The position numbers and the translations under genes are program-made. 64,000 nucleotides of DNA from Juglans regia (Eukaryota; Streptophyta; Magnoliopsida; Fagales; Juglandaceae), in contig NC_049909.1 in the NCBI RefSeq assembly GCF_001411555.2, forward strand, positions 5,525,485 through 5,589,484, read 5' to 3'. Shown piece by piece: positions 45,404 through 57,018 of the stretch; the first letter of the stretch is position 1; the number at the start of each line of letters is the position of its first letter. The notes beneath the pieces are model-generated. The model was not told where the DNA came from. It did not search any database and worked only from the letters and a program-made list of their open reading frames with translations.

Positions 45404-46723
45404 GGAGTCTTTGAGGGCCTAGAAGCCCCCGCCTCGACTACTGTTTTCTTCTTCTCTAATGAAACCAATTTTGATGTTGCTCGAGTATACGACTTATTTT
45501 TTATGTGCTCATTTTTCTTTTGGATTTTCCCTGTGGCTTTTGACTGCATTGAAAGGAGCGTGTGCCATGTCTTTGTCCTCCTTACTAATATTGATCTTTG
45601 TAGCATGTTCAACCAGATGGTCCTTTGTTAGTTTCAGCATCTTGCTTTTAACATTATGTTCTTTTGCATATGCCATGAGCATGTTCCTTTTCAATGGGCT
45701 AGGGTTGTAAGTTCGGCTCATCTGGGTGCCAAGATTGACTGGGATAGGTGATGGTTGCTAAAAATAGGTGAGAGCATTGGGCTTGCTTGAGAGGCTTGTG
45801 TGGCTCGGAAGTCTTGAATCCTCGTAAAGTCTGAGCCGGTTTTGGGCCCATAGGAGTTCCACTCGAATGGGCCGAAACATGGGAATTACGGGGCTCAGTC
45901 CATTGAGTTTGGTGAGCTTTAAAGCTCATGACGGTTGCATCAATGTGCTTCTAGTTTTCAGACCATGCTTCAGGGTTTAATGCAGAAGGGTAAGAGAAAC
46001 TTTGTAGCACCAATTCCATCATGTTATTGTAGAGAAGTTGTTGTTCCGTCAGATGAGAGTGGGTATGACTGCTTAGGTTGACTGATGTGAATAGATTTGG
46101 TGGGAAGGTATTAACTTCCAGATTAAAGGGGAACGGGTTGGTTGGTGGATCTTCTTTATGATCTACAGTGATATGATGAGGGATGGTGAACAGTGAACTG
46201 GTGGAAGAGCCACTAGTGAGTTTCGCTACCCTCTGATTTTTTACGCCGCTAAGAGGTGTTTGATTTTTTTTTTGTTCATTCCAGGTGATATTTCCCCTTT
46301 GTGTCATGATTCCTGCAAATTTCCCTTATCTGGAACTGGTTTTATGCCCTAGAATACTTGTATTACCAGATGAACCTTTGTCTGTCAATAGATCTTCAGA
46401 GGATGAAACCCTTGTAGGAATCTAATTAGAGGGTGCATTACTGATTGTGATCGAAGGCCTCATTGATTCTTCAATTAAAATCCCTTTTCCTTTCCCAATC
46501 TTTGCTATATCTTAGAGGTATTTTGTTTTGTTTGGCTCTGAGTCTTTGTCGAATACCATAACAACTGCTTTGCTAGTATTTATTACATTGACATAGGCCA
46601 TTGGTCCTTGGAAGACCACAGAGGAGGGGTAAACCTTCGTGCCTTGTATTTCGATGGCATCAAATGGAATGTGAGTTTTCTATGAAGTTTTCTTCTTCTT
46701 ATAGTTTTTCCAATTGAGTGGAC

Positions 46724-47484
46724 CTAGGGTAGATAGCTTGGCCAAGCTGTGGGGGAAGAAAGATTCCCGAAGCGTGGTACTCTGCTCTCAGCCATGGACC
46801 CATATGGTAGTTGATCAGGGATGGCTTTTAAGAAGTTGCAGAAAATCTGGGAGTGCCCCAATCTACCACAGGCATAGCAAAAATCAGAGAGTCTCTCATA
46901 TTTGAAAGATACCCATGTGTCAATATTGTCATTCCTAGAGAGCCAGAAACCTTCTTTGAGAGGTTGATTTATATCTAGTTCAGTTTTGATCCGAACAAAC
47001 TTATTGCAAGATATTCCAAAATTAGGATCAACGTCTATGTCCAATAGTGTTCCTAGTGTTTTCCCAATCTTTGTAGCATTTTGGATAATAGTGTGATCAA
47101 GCGTAAGACCATGAATTTGAATATGAAAAACTGATGAGTTAAGGTTTATCTCTTGCCAGGTTGATCCAGCTGGCCAGTCTTTGAGAATCAATAACCTTTG
47201 AAATTTCAAGGAGCCTGGTTTAGAATCCTTTGTTTGTCTCGAGCTGATTGGAAAGTGAAAAGGAACTTGTTAACATCCAGATCTTCAATGTGGAACTTCT
47301 TGAGAAAACTCCATGCTGCTTTAAAAGTGGCATGTAGTGAGATTTTGTTGAGAGGCCTTGTTGCTACAATTTTTCTTATTAACGCCAACTCAGTTGTTTC
47401 TTTTGCGGAGTCTTCTACTGGGATGAGTTTGAGGTCCTCCCAAGATAGTGCTTCAGTTTGTTGTATAAGAGAGTCAATTTCCAT
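46724..47484 (-). pseudogene. LINE ORF1: DUF4283 and CCHC zinc knuckle, frameshifted
   Basis: The start MEIDSLIQQTEALSWEDLKL at 47484 opens a DUF4283-type domain (FLFTFQSARDKQRILNQAP). The frame stops at 47206 and resumes one frame over at 47209 (KFQRLLILKDWP). A lost G in a TTGGAAA context explains both. The zinc knuckle CYACGRLGHSQIFC (C-x2-C-x4-H-x4-C) lies near 46870-46830. The continuation to about 45410 is low in similarity and full of stops. The protein class binds the element RNA. Confidence 0.9.
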
Positions 47485-47651
47485 GATGCGAGCTGGAAGT
47501 TAGCTTACTGATCTCTAAAGGAAGAGAAGTCGAAGTTAACGAAGGTCCAGCCAGAGAGAATTCGAAGTTTACTTGGAATTCGACGAGTTTGTGTCTATTT
47601 ATTAGTAATAAGTGATCTCTAATTGGAGACTGTTAATAGCTCAGTAGCAGA

Positions 47652-47668
47652 AGATGTGCTTATCACTT
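47652..47668. repeat. LINE target-site duplication, right copy
   Basis: AGATGTGCTTATCACTT, matching 41009-41025. Confidence 0.95.
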
Positions 47669-47693
47669 GTGCGTGTGCGCATACATACATATA

Positions 47694-47833
47694 TGAGAAA
47701 TATTACTTATCATCCATACACTACCAACATGTAATTTGTCATTTTTGTTATTCTATTTAAACACACATTCATACATCAATATGAGTGTGTTTAAATAGAA
47801 GGAAAAAATAACAAATCACATGTTGATGTGTGG
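47694..47833. mobile_element. Foldback MITE, cut by the next LTR
   Basis: CAACATGTAATTTGTC and TTCTATTTAAACACAC pair with GTGTGTTTAAATAGAA and AACAAATCACATGTTG. The outer left arm CTTATCATCCATACAC has no right partner because the LTR starts there. Confidence 0.7.
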
Positions 47834-48345
47834 TGTAAGGGATAAAATATAACAAGCCCATGGTATTTCCTAGGCCCAGTCCAATGAGGGAGACTTATCA
47901 GGAGGGAAGAAAGAGAGTGGGAATGAGGAGACAAAATGCTGAGGGAGTGCTGAGTGTTATGAGGGAAAATGAGTGATGTGACATAAAGTAAAGGGAAGTG
48001 ATATAAAACAAAGGGAAGTGACATGAAACAAATGTGGGACTTTTGGCCAGGCTTCTTGGAGACTTCACATTTTTCAACCTCACCACAAAGACTCCAGCGA
48101 GATGATGAAAACCAAATAATAGAACTCAGATCTCCATTGTATAGTGAGGATGAGAGACCATAAGAGATTGCAAACAAGCATATTACAATGGATTCTCCCC
48201 TCCCTGAACCCCATGGACTTAGGCCAAGTGCCGAACCACGTAAATCTGTGTGTCTTCCTCTATTTATTTTCTCTGTAGTTATCCACTATTCACCGCCATG
48301 GATGTACGCACACACACTGTATAGTCGCACTAGCTCACCACTGAG
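47834..48345 (+). repeat. 5' LTR of the non-autonomous element
   Basis: TGTAAGGGATAAAATATAAC to about CTCACCACTGAGG. It contains GACTTAGGCCAAGTGCCGAA followed by CCACGTAAATC, and CTATTTATTTTCTCTG, shared with the 3' LTR and the solo LTR at 10969. Confidence 0.8.
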
Positions 48346-49840
48346 GGCTCCACCCAACACCAATTGAGGCCCAGAACAACCTCAACGGTCACCACTTAGA
48401 TCGCCGGTGTCGTCTACCTACTCGTGGGTGGTCACCAACCACCTCCCCCCGCCTGCGGTGGTAGTGCTTACGCGGCCTAGTGGGTGCACGTCCCTGTGCA
48501 CCCAAGACAGCCTCAGACTCACTCTGTGGGCCTGCTAGAGGGAATGGGCAGCCACCATTAGGGCCTCCGAAATTTTTTTCCACAACCGAGAATGGTCGTG
48601 CACGGTGGGCAATGGGTGCACGTTGCTCTGTGCACCCCGAAGGGAGCCCACCTCCCGTGCACATGCTGGCGGGCAGTGAATCGCCACCACCAATGCTACT
48701 GGAGATTTCTGTCACCAACGACGTAACTCTCGGCAAGGGAGTGCATTGCCCGACCACCTAGTGGCAGGCACCTTTACTTTAGCCATGAAATGTGTTGCCC
48801 AGCCACCCAGTGGCAGGCATCTCCTTGGCCACTAAGTGGCGGGGCAACAACTGCCTCCATGGCCCAAGAGCATGCTTGGCCACTTGCTGGCGGACAATTG
48901 CTTCCTTAGCCTAAGATCTTGCTCGACCACCCACTGGCAAGCAACCACCTCCTCGCCCAACACAATGAGCCCCCTCCTCAGCCGCACATGTCTTGGCCAC
49001 CCCAGTGGCGAGACCTGACTTGGCCAGGCCTCCTCGCCCAACACGGCCAGTCCCCCTCAGCCAACGCTGACTCAGCCACCTTCGCCCAACACGACCAGTC
49101 CTTCTCAACCTTGGATCCTTGACCAACCATCTCATGAAGCTCCTTGGTCACGAGCTCCTGGCCCCTGGCCTCCTCGGCCAGTGCCTGTCCTTGCCAAACA
49201 ACTCCTCGGCCACACACTCTCATGGCCAACTCCTCGACCACAAGCGAGCAACCTTCCCAAGCAACTTGCCTGGCGCATGCACACCTCGAGCAGCCACACT
49301 TCATGGACTCCCATTCCCAGCCACTGAGCATCTCGGCCATGGGCTTCTCCCCAACCCTCCATGACTCGACCTAGGACAGCATGACTCGGCCTCTCATGCC
49401 TATCCCTCCACGACTCAGTCGGTGTTTATGCATGTGTTGTGCATGTGTAACGTGCCATCGTGCACCATGCATGAGCCATGCACGGTACACGTGATGGAGA
49501 ACAAGGAACCACCTAATGATCAACTCGCCCACAATACACAACCTGAGAGAAAATGAGTAGATCGGAACGACAAACGACTTCCCTAGCAGTAAGCTAACTT
49601 AGTTAAAAAAAGGAGAAAAAGATGGAAAGAAGAAAAGAAGGAACGACAAGCATGCATCTCAAAGGCGCACACCTCAAAAAAAAAAAAAAAAGAGAGAGAA
49701 AGAGAGAAGGAAAAAAAAGCATGAAAGAGAAGAAAGTGCAACTAACAAACTACCACCGACAGCGGGTAGTTTTAGTCAAGCAAAAGTCAGCTACAACAAT
49801 TAAAACACCCTAGTTTGTCTCCCTCAAAACTTGTGTGCAG
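48345..49840 (+). repeat. GC-rich repeats, part 1: CACTGGCAAGCA / GGCCACC type
   Basis: From about 48745 to 49380 the words CCACTTAGTGGC, TTGGCCAC and CTCCTCGCCCAACAC recur at irregular spacing. 49590-49760 is A/G-rich. All open frames on both strands are compositional and lack recognisable domains. Confidence 0.6.
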
Positions 49841-49929
49841 TTTATTTTGTACTAACATAATTGAGTCTTGTAGCGCGAAATCAGCTGAACAACCCCCCTC
49901 GGACACCGTTTGGACGTCTCAATGTCTCC

Positions 49930-51250
49930 ATTGGAATAAACTCCTTGGCATTCACATGCAAGCGAACAAGTGCCTCTCTTACTTATCTCCTCGTGGGATC
50001 CAAAGGGGTGGGTTACACCTTAAGGGTGTTTTATCCCTCCCGCAGTGGAGAGTGGGATCAGCACCAGCTTGACCTGACACTTACCTTCCCTGTGGCATCA
50101 ACAGGCGAGAGCAAGTCCAGTTTCAAACTACCTGGTAACTTACCTCCGGGTGAAGGTCCATAGGTGGATCCAGTACCCCCCTCCTAACGGTCCGACCTCC
50201 CTAATGGAAGAGAGCGGGTTCAGCCTCTCGGCTGCCCAGCAACTTACCCCGACCTCCACCTTAGCAAAGAGTTGGTCCAGCTCTAGCCTGACCCGACACT
50301 TACCTTCCCTGTGATATCAACGGGTGGGAGCGGGTCTAGTCTCAAACTGCCCGATAACCTACCTCTCAATGAGAGTCAACAGGTGGGTACAACCCCCCTT
50401 GGAGGTTTGACCTCCCTCACGGAGGAGAGAAGGTCCAACCTCTCGGTTGCCTGACAACTTACCCCGACCCCATCAAGGCAAAGTGCAGACCGACTTCTAA
50501 GCTATCTGACACTTACCTCCCTGTGAGATGCCAAAGGGATGAGTTACTTCTAAAGGCTACTTTATTCCTTTTCGCAGTGGAGAGCGGGCTAGCCTTCAGC
50601 TGCCCGACACTTACCTTCCTCATGAGCATCAACAGGCGAGAGCAGGTCCAGTCTCAAACTGCCCGGCAACTTACCTCCTCGCAGGACACAAATGAATGAG
50701 TCATGCCTTAAGGCCTATCTATCCCTCCTACGATAGAAAGCGGGTTTAGCCTCTTGGCTGCTTAACAACTTACCTTGACCTCCATCATGGCGAAGAGCGA
50801 TATCTGCACCATCCTACCTAACACTTACCTTCCCTGTGATGTCAACGGGCGGGAGCGGGTCTAGTCTCAAACTACTTGACACTTCCCTCCCTGTGAGAGT
50901 CATGGGTCTAGCCCCTAGTGGCCCAAACTCTTTCACAGAAGAGAGTGGGTCTGATCTCTCGGCTGCCCGGCAACTTACCCAGACCCCCCATCACGATGAA
51001 GAGCGGACCAGCTCCTCAACTGTCCGGCAACTTACCTACCTTGGGGGACCAAAGAGGTGGGCTTAGCCAGAGGCATCCAGACCTCTCCTCTGGTGGAGAG
51101 CGGGTTTAGTTTTTCGAATACCCGACATTACTCCTGTGACTCCATTTCCTGCAACAGAATGCCAAACAGATAATGCTTCAGACCCTCGCCACACTCCGTC
51201 TCCATCAAACGAGACGCCAAATGAGTAATGCATCAGACTTTCTCCCCAGC
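49930..51250 (+). repeat. Degenerate repeats, part 2: ACTTACCTTCCCTGTG / GAGCGGGTCTAG type
   Basis: About ten diverged units combine CCCGACACTTACCTTCC, TCAACGGGCGGGAGCGGGTC and CAAACTGCCCGGCAACTTAC. Related units continue at 51340-51680. Confidence 0.75.
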
Positions 51251-51849
51251 AAGATAGCTCAGGTTTGCGAATTTCGCACCCATGATTGGAGATTATTTAC
51301 ACTAACCGATTTGACTTTTGTAGCATGATCAAACATCTTGTACTTACCTTCCCATTTAGAGTCAACAGATGGGTCCAGTCTTAAGGCAGCTCGACCTACC
51401 TCAGAGCAAAGTGCGGGTTCAGTCTTTCGACTACTGACGTGACTCCATGGATCACATCTCCCCCAACAAACGACGAGCCTCTGATCTTCACCGCACTCCA
51501 GGATGATGATTCTGGTTTGTGAATTTTGCACTTGTGATTGAAGAACATTTGCATTGACTGTTTTGGCTTTTGCCGCACAGTGAAACATCTCTTACTTACC
51601 TTCCCGTTAAAGGTCAACAGGTCGGTACAATCTTAAGGCGGGTTGGACGGCCTCACGGCGAAGTGTGGGTCCAGTCTTTCGGCTGCCAGACATTACTCTT
51701 GAGACAACATCTCCTACAAGAAACACAGAGTGTTTACACTCAAGCTATGACCGCCTCTCCTGGGTTATTTTCAACAACGAGCCAACAAACAAGAAGGGCA
51801 AAGGGCTGCTCGGCCCCCCTGGTGCCCAACAGGAGGGCAGGTCACTCGA

Positions 51850-52740
51850 CTGCCCGACCCTCGCACCTTACGCGGTGGAGTACATCTCCCGCCATAGCCG
51901 AGCTACGCGCTCGCACCTTACATGGTGGAGTACATCTCCTGTGAAAGCCTTGCTACGCACTCGCACTCTATGCGGTCAAGCCTATTCCCACTCACCTCGC
52001 CAAGATGAGCTCTGCTCTCGCACCTTACGCGGTATAGTACATTTCCTACCATAGTCGAGCTACGCGCTCGCACCTTACACTATGGGGTACATCTCCCGCC
52101 ATTGCCGAGCTACGCATTCGCAACTTACGCATTGGAGTGCATCTCCCGCCATAGCCGAGCTACGCCCTCGCACTTTATGCAGTTGAGCACATCTCTCGCC
52201 ATAGCCGAGCTGTGCGGTCGCAACTTACGTGGTGGAGTACATCTCTCGCCCTAGTCGAGCTACACGCTTGCAATTTAGGCATTGGAGTGCATCTCCTACC
52301 ATAGTTGAGCTACGCGCTTGCACCTTACACGGTCGAGTACATCTCTCGCCATAGCCGAGCTACGCGCTCACACCTTATACGGTGGAGTACATCTCCCGCC
52401 ATAGCCGTGCTACGCGCTCGCACCTTACACAATCGAGCACATCTCCCGCCATAGCCGAGCTACGCCCTTGTACCTTACGTAGTAGAGAACATATCTCGCT
52501 AAGCCAAGCCCTGCGCTTGCACTCTACGTGGTTAAGCCTATCTCTCGCTTATCTCGCCAAGTCGTGCCCCATGCTCGCACCCTACATGGTCGAGTTCATC
52601 TCCCGCTCACCTCTTCAAGATGAGCCCCGTGCTCGCGCTTTATGAGGTCGAACCTATCTCCCGTTCACCTCGTCAAGACGAGCCCTGCGCTCATACTTCA
52701 CGCGGTCGAGCCCATCTCCCGCCTAATCTCACGCATGGAA
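51850..52740 (+). repeat. 50-bp tandem repeats, part 3: GCCATAGCCGAGCTACGCGC type
   Basis: About 15-17 head-to-tail units of roughly 50 bp combine CTCGCACCTTACGCGGTGGA, GTACATCTCCCGCCATAGCC and GAGCTACGCG. The last third is more diverged. Repeats differ too much between units for a CRISPR-like array. Confidence 0.9.
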
Positions 52741-52900
52741 ATCTTTATTGCTTAACAAAGTAAAATGGATAAACAGGGACCAACTCCCGTAATTTATTTC
52801 TCTATGAACTTGGGCGAATCAGTTCGATTGCATATTTTATCTTTGAAGATTCTCAATGTCTTTTTTTTGGAGTAAAATGTCTTTAAGAATCGCGGTCAAC

Positions 52901-53386
52901 TGTAAAGGATAAAATACAACAGACCCATAGTATTTCCTAAGCCTAGTCCAATGGGGGGACTCATCAGGAGGGAAGAAAGAGATGGAATGATGAGATAAAG
53001 GGTTGATGGAGTGCAGTGTCAAGAGGGAAAATATGTGATGTGACATAAAACAAAGAGAAGTGATGCAAAGCAAAGAGGGAATTTTTGGCTAGGCTTCTTG
53101 GTGATTTCACCTTCTTCAACCTCACTACAGAGACTCCAGGAAGAGGATGAAAATAAGAGGATAGAACTCAAATTTTCATTGTACAGTGAGGACGAGAGAT
53201 CATGAGAGATTGTAAACAAGTATATTATAGTGGATTCTCCACTTCTCGAACCCCTGTGGATGTAGGCCTAATGCTGAACTACGTAAATCTGTGTGTTTCT
53301 CTCTATTTATTTTCTCTGCATTTATCCACTGTTCACCGCCATGGATGTATGCATGAACACCGTACAGTCGCACCGAATTACTGCCA
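52901..53386 (+). repeat. 3' LTR of the non-autonomous element
   Basis: TGTAAAGGATAAAATACAAC to ATTACTGCCA; collinear with the 5' LTR throughout, with many substitutions. Confidence 0.8.
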
Positions 53387-53599
53387 ATTTAGTGACATGA
53401 CACATTTTGAGTATTTTTTTTTATCAACTATGTAAATGAAAACCACTTAAAATATGCCATATGATAAAATGTGACTGATAATGACAATATCTGAAATGAA
53501 GAATAGCATTACTCGAAGAACAATAATAAATAAATAATTATGATATAGCTACTACTAGTCTCCTTCCTCAAAGCAAAATCATTGGCTCAAATTGCATGT
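53387..53599. other. Short dispersed repeat remnant
   Basis: CACTTAAAATATGCCATATG and GAATAGCATTACTCG relate to 30440-30590; probably a MITE next to the LTR element. Confidence 0.4.
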
Positions 53600-53604
53600 T
53601 TCTT

Positions 53605-53950
53605 AGGTTGCGTTTGGATGTTTAGGTGAGTTAAGATTAGTTGAATTCTTTATGAATAGTAGTGAGTTGAAATGATGAAGTAAGTTTTGTGGATCTCATT
53701 TAAGATGATTTAAGATGTGTTTGGATGTTAAAATGAGTTTAAATATATTTATGAAAATTTGAAAAATGTTGTGGATTCGCATGTAAAGAGGTGTTGAATT
53801 AAAAAATGTTGTGAGTCTTACATGTAAAGAGGTTTTAAGTTGAGATGAGTTTAATGATTTGAAAATTGAGTGTTTGGATGTTAGACTCACCTTAAAATTA
53901 GACTGAACTAAGTTAATCTCAATAGAGTTCAACAACCAAACAGAGCCTAA
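53605..53950. mobile_element. TTTGGATG-edged MITE, tandemly duplicated interior
   Basis: Left edge GGTTGCGTTTGGATGTTTAG, right edge CAACAACCAAACAGAGCC. Inside, GTGTTTGGATGTTA occurs twice, and AAAAATGTTGTG with CATGTAAAGAGGT twice, indicating one internal duplication or nesting. Confidence 0.6.
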
Positions 53951-54835
53951 AAGCTCATTATGTGCCCTCGACCGTAGTAACTCATGTTTACACATAAAAT
54001 TCTCATATTAAATAATAAAAACAGAAAAATAGTTCTTAGTTTTATTGGTACATTTTGTTTTTATTTTATTTTATTATTGGGTTAATTACAAAACTAATAT
54101 CTAGATTTTAACCTGTTTACAAATCACTCACTTGGTCTCAAAATTTTATAATCCACTCTCATTTTTGTAAAGGGAGTGCTACTCTGACCGAGAGTCGGTA
54201 CCGATTTAGTGTATTATGTTAACTTTTTTTAAAAGTATTTTTGTGTATTTTTTTTTATACAAATATTGAAAAAATACAATACTAATAAATAAATAAACAC
54301 ATGTTAAAAAAAAAAACACACAATTCGGTACAAATGATAGGTACACTTTCATTTTCCTTTTTGCAATTAAACTTTTCCGTCCATCTCATCTTAATTCATC
54401 AAACAACGACGTTGCATTATATGTAGTGTTGTATAATGCAACACTATATTTGACTAATTTTTTAGTTTCATCCTTAAAAACATTTTCATTGTCTTCTTTT
54501 TTGTATTTGTATTTGTATTTATTTTTATCCTTTTAAGCGTTTTTTTATTTTTATTTTCTTAATTTTAAATTTTTTAAATTTTTAAATTTTTTAATACTTT
54601 TTAAATTTTTACTAACTTCTTCAATTCTTTTTAGGCTTTTAATGGTTTTTAAATTTTTTACTGTTCAGGTTGATGTGGCATACTGTGGATTCTTTAAATT
54701 TCTAAATGATGATTGTACATATTATGCCACATGTTGTCTTCTAATTGGTGGTGATGTGGCAGTCAATGACCATGTCAGCATTTTTTGTTAGAAGATTGAC
54801 AGGGGGACAAATTTAAAACTTGATGATAATATAGA
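53951..54835. other. Intergenic DNA with probable short elements
   Basis: 54175-54350 has GGGAGTGCTACTCTGACC on the left and an inverted-looking AATTCGGTACAAATGATAGG on the right, a likely MITE. 54075-54170 shares TTTTAACCTGTTTACAAAT with 58375-58400. No coding frame. Confidence 0.45.
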
Positions 54836-55033
54836 CTAGGCTTCGTTTGGATGACAAACATCTCTCAACTCATTTCAACTCATCATTATAACTTTTTTAA
54901 ATCCCAACATAAAATATAATAAACAATTCAATTTTTTCAAATTCTAAAATAATAATAATATTAAAAAATAATATTCTAACAATATTTTATCATCTCAACT
55001 CAACTCACTTTAACATCCAAACGCAACCTAAAG
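54836..55033. mobile_element. GATGAG-family MITE (reverse), complete
   Basis: Left edge GGCTTCGTTTGGATGACAAA, right edge TTAACATCCAAACGCAACCT; core CAATTTTTTCAAATTCTAAA. The two edges are near-inverted copies. Confidence 0.8.
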
Positions 55034-55817
55034 CTTGTTCTAAACCTTTTAAACCAAAGGTACCAATTTTAAACAAGTAAAAACCACGTGGATCTAGTAG
55101 TTTCCCAAAACTCAAAATCCCACTTAAACTCTGATAAATATGAAAAACTCGCAGATCCCTCAAAAAATTCAAGCATCTAATAAGAATAAAATTAGAGTTT
55201 TTTTTTATTAACTCAAAATTTACTAATTAATTTTTTTAACCTAATATTACAAATGACGTTAAAATTAAAATGAAAGTTGAATATTTAAAATGAACTTTAA
55301 AAACTCACTACAACAAATTATGATTTTAAATCAACTCAAAAAAGGTTCAAAATGATTTCGAATTGGATAAAAAAAAAAGTTCCAAAAGAAGGTCCAAAAA
55401 GATGATCCAAACCTACAAAATATGTTGAACCGGTCCGACCAGTTTTTCCCCTCTTCATCGACCGGTTTTGACCAATTTTGATTATACAAAACAGTCGGTC
55501 TATCGGTTTTGGTTTTGGGCCAAAATTGAACTGACTAGATTGCTTTTTATCCCTAAATTTTTGCATAAATCTTTAATAAAAAGTATATCCTTTAATTCAA
55601 AAGTTCGACTCAAAAGAAAAAAAAAATTGTAAATTGCAATTCAAGATCTATTGTAATCCAAATATGCATTGTATCTTAAAATATGTTTTATAGAGTTGTT
55701 CAACGTATTATTATGAATAAAATATATGTACTATTTACAAAAAAGCTTGTTTTTTGTCTTTAAGGTTTTTTTGATAAAAAACAAATGTGTAAATTGGAAT
55801 GACTAGGTCACATTTAT
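55034..55817. other. Intergenic DNA with a possible hAT-derived scrap
   Basis: 55420-55520 has GAACCGGTCCGACCAG, CGACCGGTTTTGACC and CAGTCGGTCTATCGG, resembling hAT subterminal words, but no ends or transposase are present. The rest is AT-rich without features. Confidence 0.35.
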
Positions 55818-56045
55818 ATTTAGAAATGAGATGAGATGATTTTAGATACAAAATGAAAGTTAAAAAAATATTGTTAGAATATTATTTTTTTAATATTATT
55901 ATTATTTTGAGATTTGAAAAAATTGAATTGAGATTTGAAAAAGATGAATTGTTAATTATATTTTGTGTGAAAATTTAAAAAAATTGTAATGATGAGATAA
56001 AATGAGATAAGATGAAACACTTTTTGAATCCAAACGTAGCTTAAA
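55818..56045. mobile_element. GATGAG-family MITE, complete
   Basis: AATGAGATGAGATGATTTTA on the left, GATAAAATGAGATAAGATGA on the right, edge ATCCAAACGTAGC. It contains a short tandem duplication, TGAGATTTGAAAAA twice. Confidence 0.8.
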
Positions 56046-56139
56046 TTAAATTGTATTAACACGTATCATGTCATCAATGTGTGCATTACAAAAGAGTGAA
56101 CAAAATTGAAGGCCTTTTTTTATTATTATTTTCTTGCCA

Positions 56140-56199
56140 AATAATAATAATAACAATAATAATAATAATAATAATTATTATTATTATTATTGTTATTAG
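56140..56199. repeat. (AAT)n/(ATT)n palindromic microsatellite
   Basis: An AAT run flips directly into an ATT run near 56174, so the tract is self-complementary. Confidence 0.95.
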
Positions 56200-56509
56200 C
56201 TAAGATCTTTAATCATGTGATATTCAAATACTACAAGCTCTGAGTACGATAGCTAACCCATGCATTCTCATCCCTGAACACAAAAGTAACCCCCAATGCC
56301 AGAAGTTCACGTTTCATCAAATAAAAACTTGAAAAAAGAAAAGAAAGTGGAAATATTTCTTGCTTAAGTTTTAAACTCTTTTTTTTTTTTTTCTTTTTAT
56401 GAAGTGGTTTTTAATTTCTTCAATTTTAAAATTTTCATATCCTTAATATTTTGATATGAATATTAAATCTGCATAGATTACTTTATGCATATATATTAGT
56501 TTATTGAGA

Positions 56510-56517
56510 CTTTTAAG
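56510..56517. repeat. hAT target-site duplication, left copy
   Basis: CTTTTAAG, repeated at 58210-58217. Confidence 0.92.
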
Positions 56518-56755
56518 TAGGGATGACAATATGTGACATAACTCGTGAATCCAACACGAACAAGATATGAACTTAGTGGGTTTGAGTTTGATATTAACGG
56601 GTTCAAGTTAAAACGAGTTGACATGTTAAGATATGATTTATAAACGAGTCAATAAAGGATCAACCTGCTTAACTCGAAATCAACTCACTTTGATCGGTTT
56701 AGATTTTATTTCAAAATTATAATTTTATTATTGTTAAGTTGTAATATTGGTGTTT

Positions 56756-56902
56756 AGAGCCGGTTTGGATTGAGAGATGAGTTGAGATGATTCTCATTAA
56801 TTTCAACTCACTATTCACAAATTTTAATTCACAAATCTCACTACTATTAACAAACCATTTCATCTCATCTCATCTCATCTCGGAATCTAAACAGGGCCTA
56901 AG
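56756..56902. mobile_element. Short GATGAG-family MITE inside the hAT derivative
   Basis: GAGCCGGTTTGGATTGAGAG with GATGAGTTGAGATGATTCTC on the left; CATTTCATCTCATCTCATCT and CTAAACAGGGCC on the right. It has the compact form with TCACTACTATTAACAAACC. Confidence 0.8.
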
Positions 56903-57018
56903 TATGCTTATATTTTTATTATTAATATTGTAATTCTAGACCTATATTCATATTTGTTATTGTAGGGTTTGTAATATTGGTTTATTATATGTTAAAACTT
57001 GAAAAATATTGATATTGA

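Larger units (their letters stand above)
41026..47651 (-). mobile_element. Full-length L1-type LINE (6.6 kb) with RNase H
   Basis: The 17-bp direct repeats AGATGTGCTTATCACTT sit at both ends. The 3' end (left) has a poly-T run (41026-41043), the poly-A tail on the - strand, followed by an AT run. In transcription order the element encodes a DUF4283/CCHC ORF1, then ORF2 with AP-type endonuclease, reverse transcriptase, zf-RVT and RNase H domains. It retains its 5' leader (47651-47485), so it is not 5'-truncated. Both ORFs contain frameshifts and stops. The perfect duplication suggests a fairly recent insertion compared with the fossil LINE at 9108-12300. Confidence 0.95.
47834..53386 (+). mobile_element. 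Non-autonomous LTR retrotransposon (LARD-like), 5.55 kb
   Basis: Two direct terminal repeats (47834 to about 48345, and 52901 to about 53386) both begin TGTAARGGATAAAATAYAAC. They enclose about 4.55 kb of unusually GC-rich DNA with no gag, protease, RT or integrase. The interior consists of short-unit repeats, so mobilisation would need proteins from a partner element. The same LTR family occurs as a solo LTR at 10969-11623. No primer-binding site, polypurine tract or matching target duplication could be fixed. The 3' LTR appears to stop early (ATTACTGCCA). The LTRs are visibly diverged, so the insertion is old. Confidence 0.75.

Noticed and set aside
48389..52645. Many GC-rich open frames that could look like genes
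   Set aside because: They lie in tandem repeats of the LTR element and lack recognisable domains, and both strands are equally open.
51850..52740. Possible CRISPR-like array of 50-bp units
   Set aside because: Units are contiguous, diverged and without unique spacers; the context is a plant retrotransposon.
55336..55566. Second hAT transposon
   Set aside because: Only a few CGGTCCGACC-like words are present; no terminal repeats, duplication or transposase.
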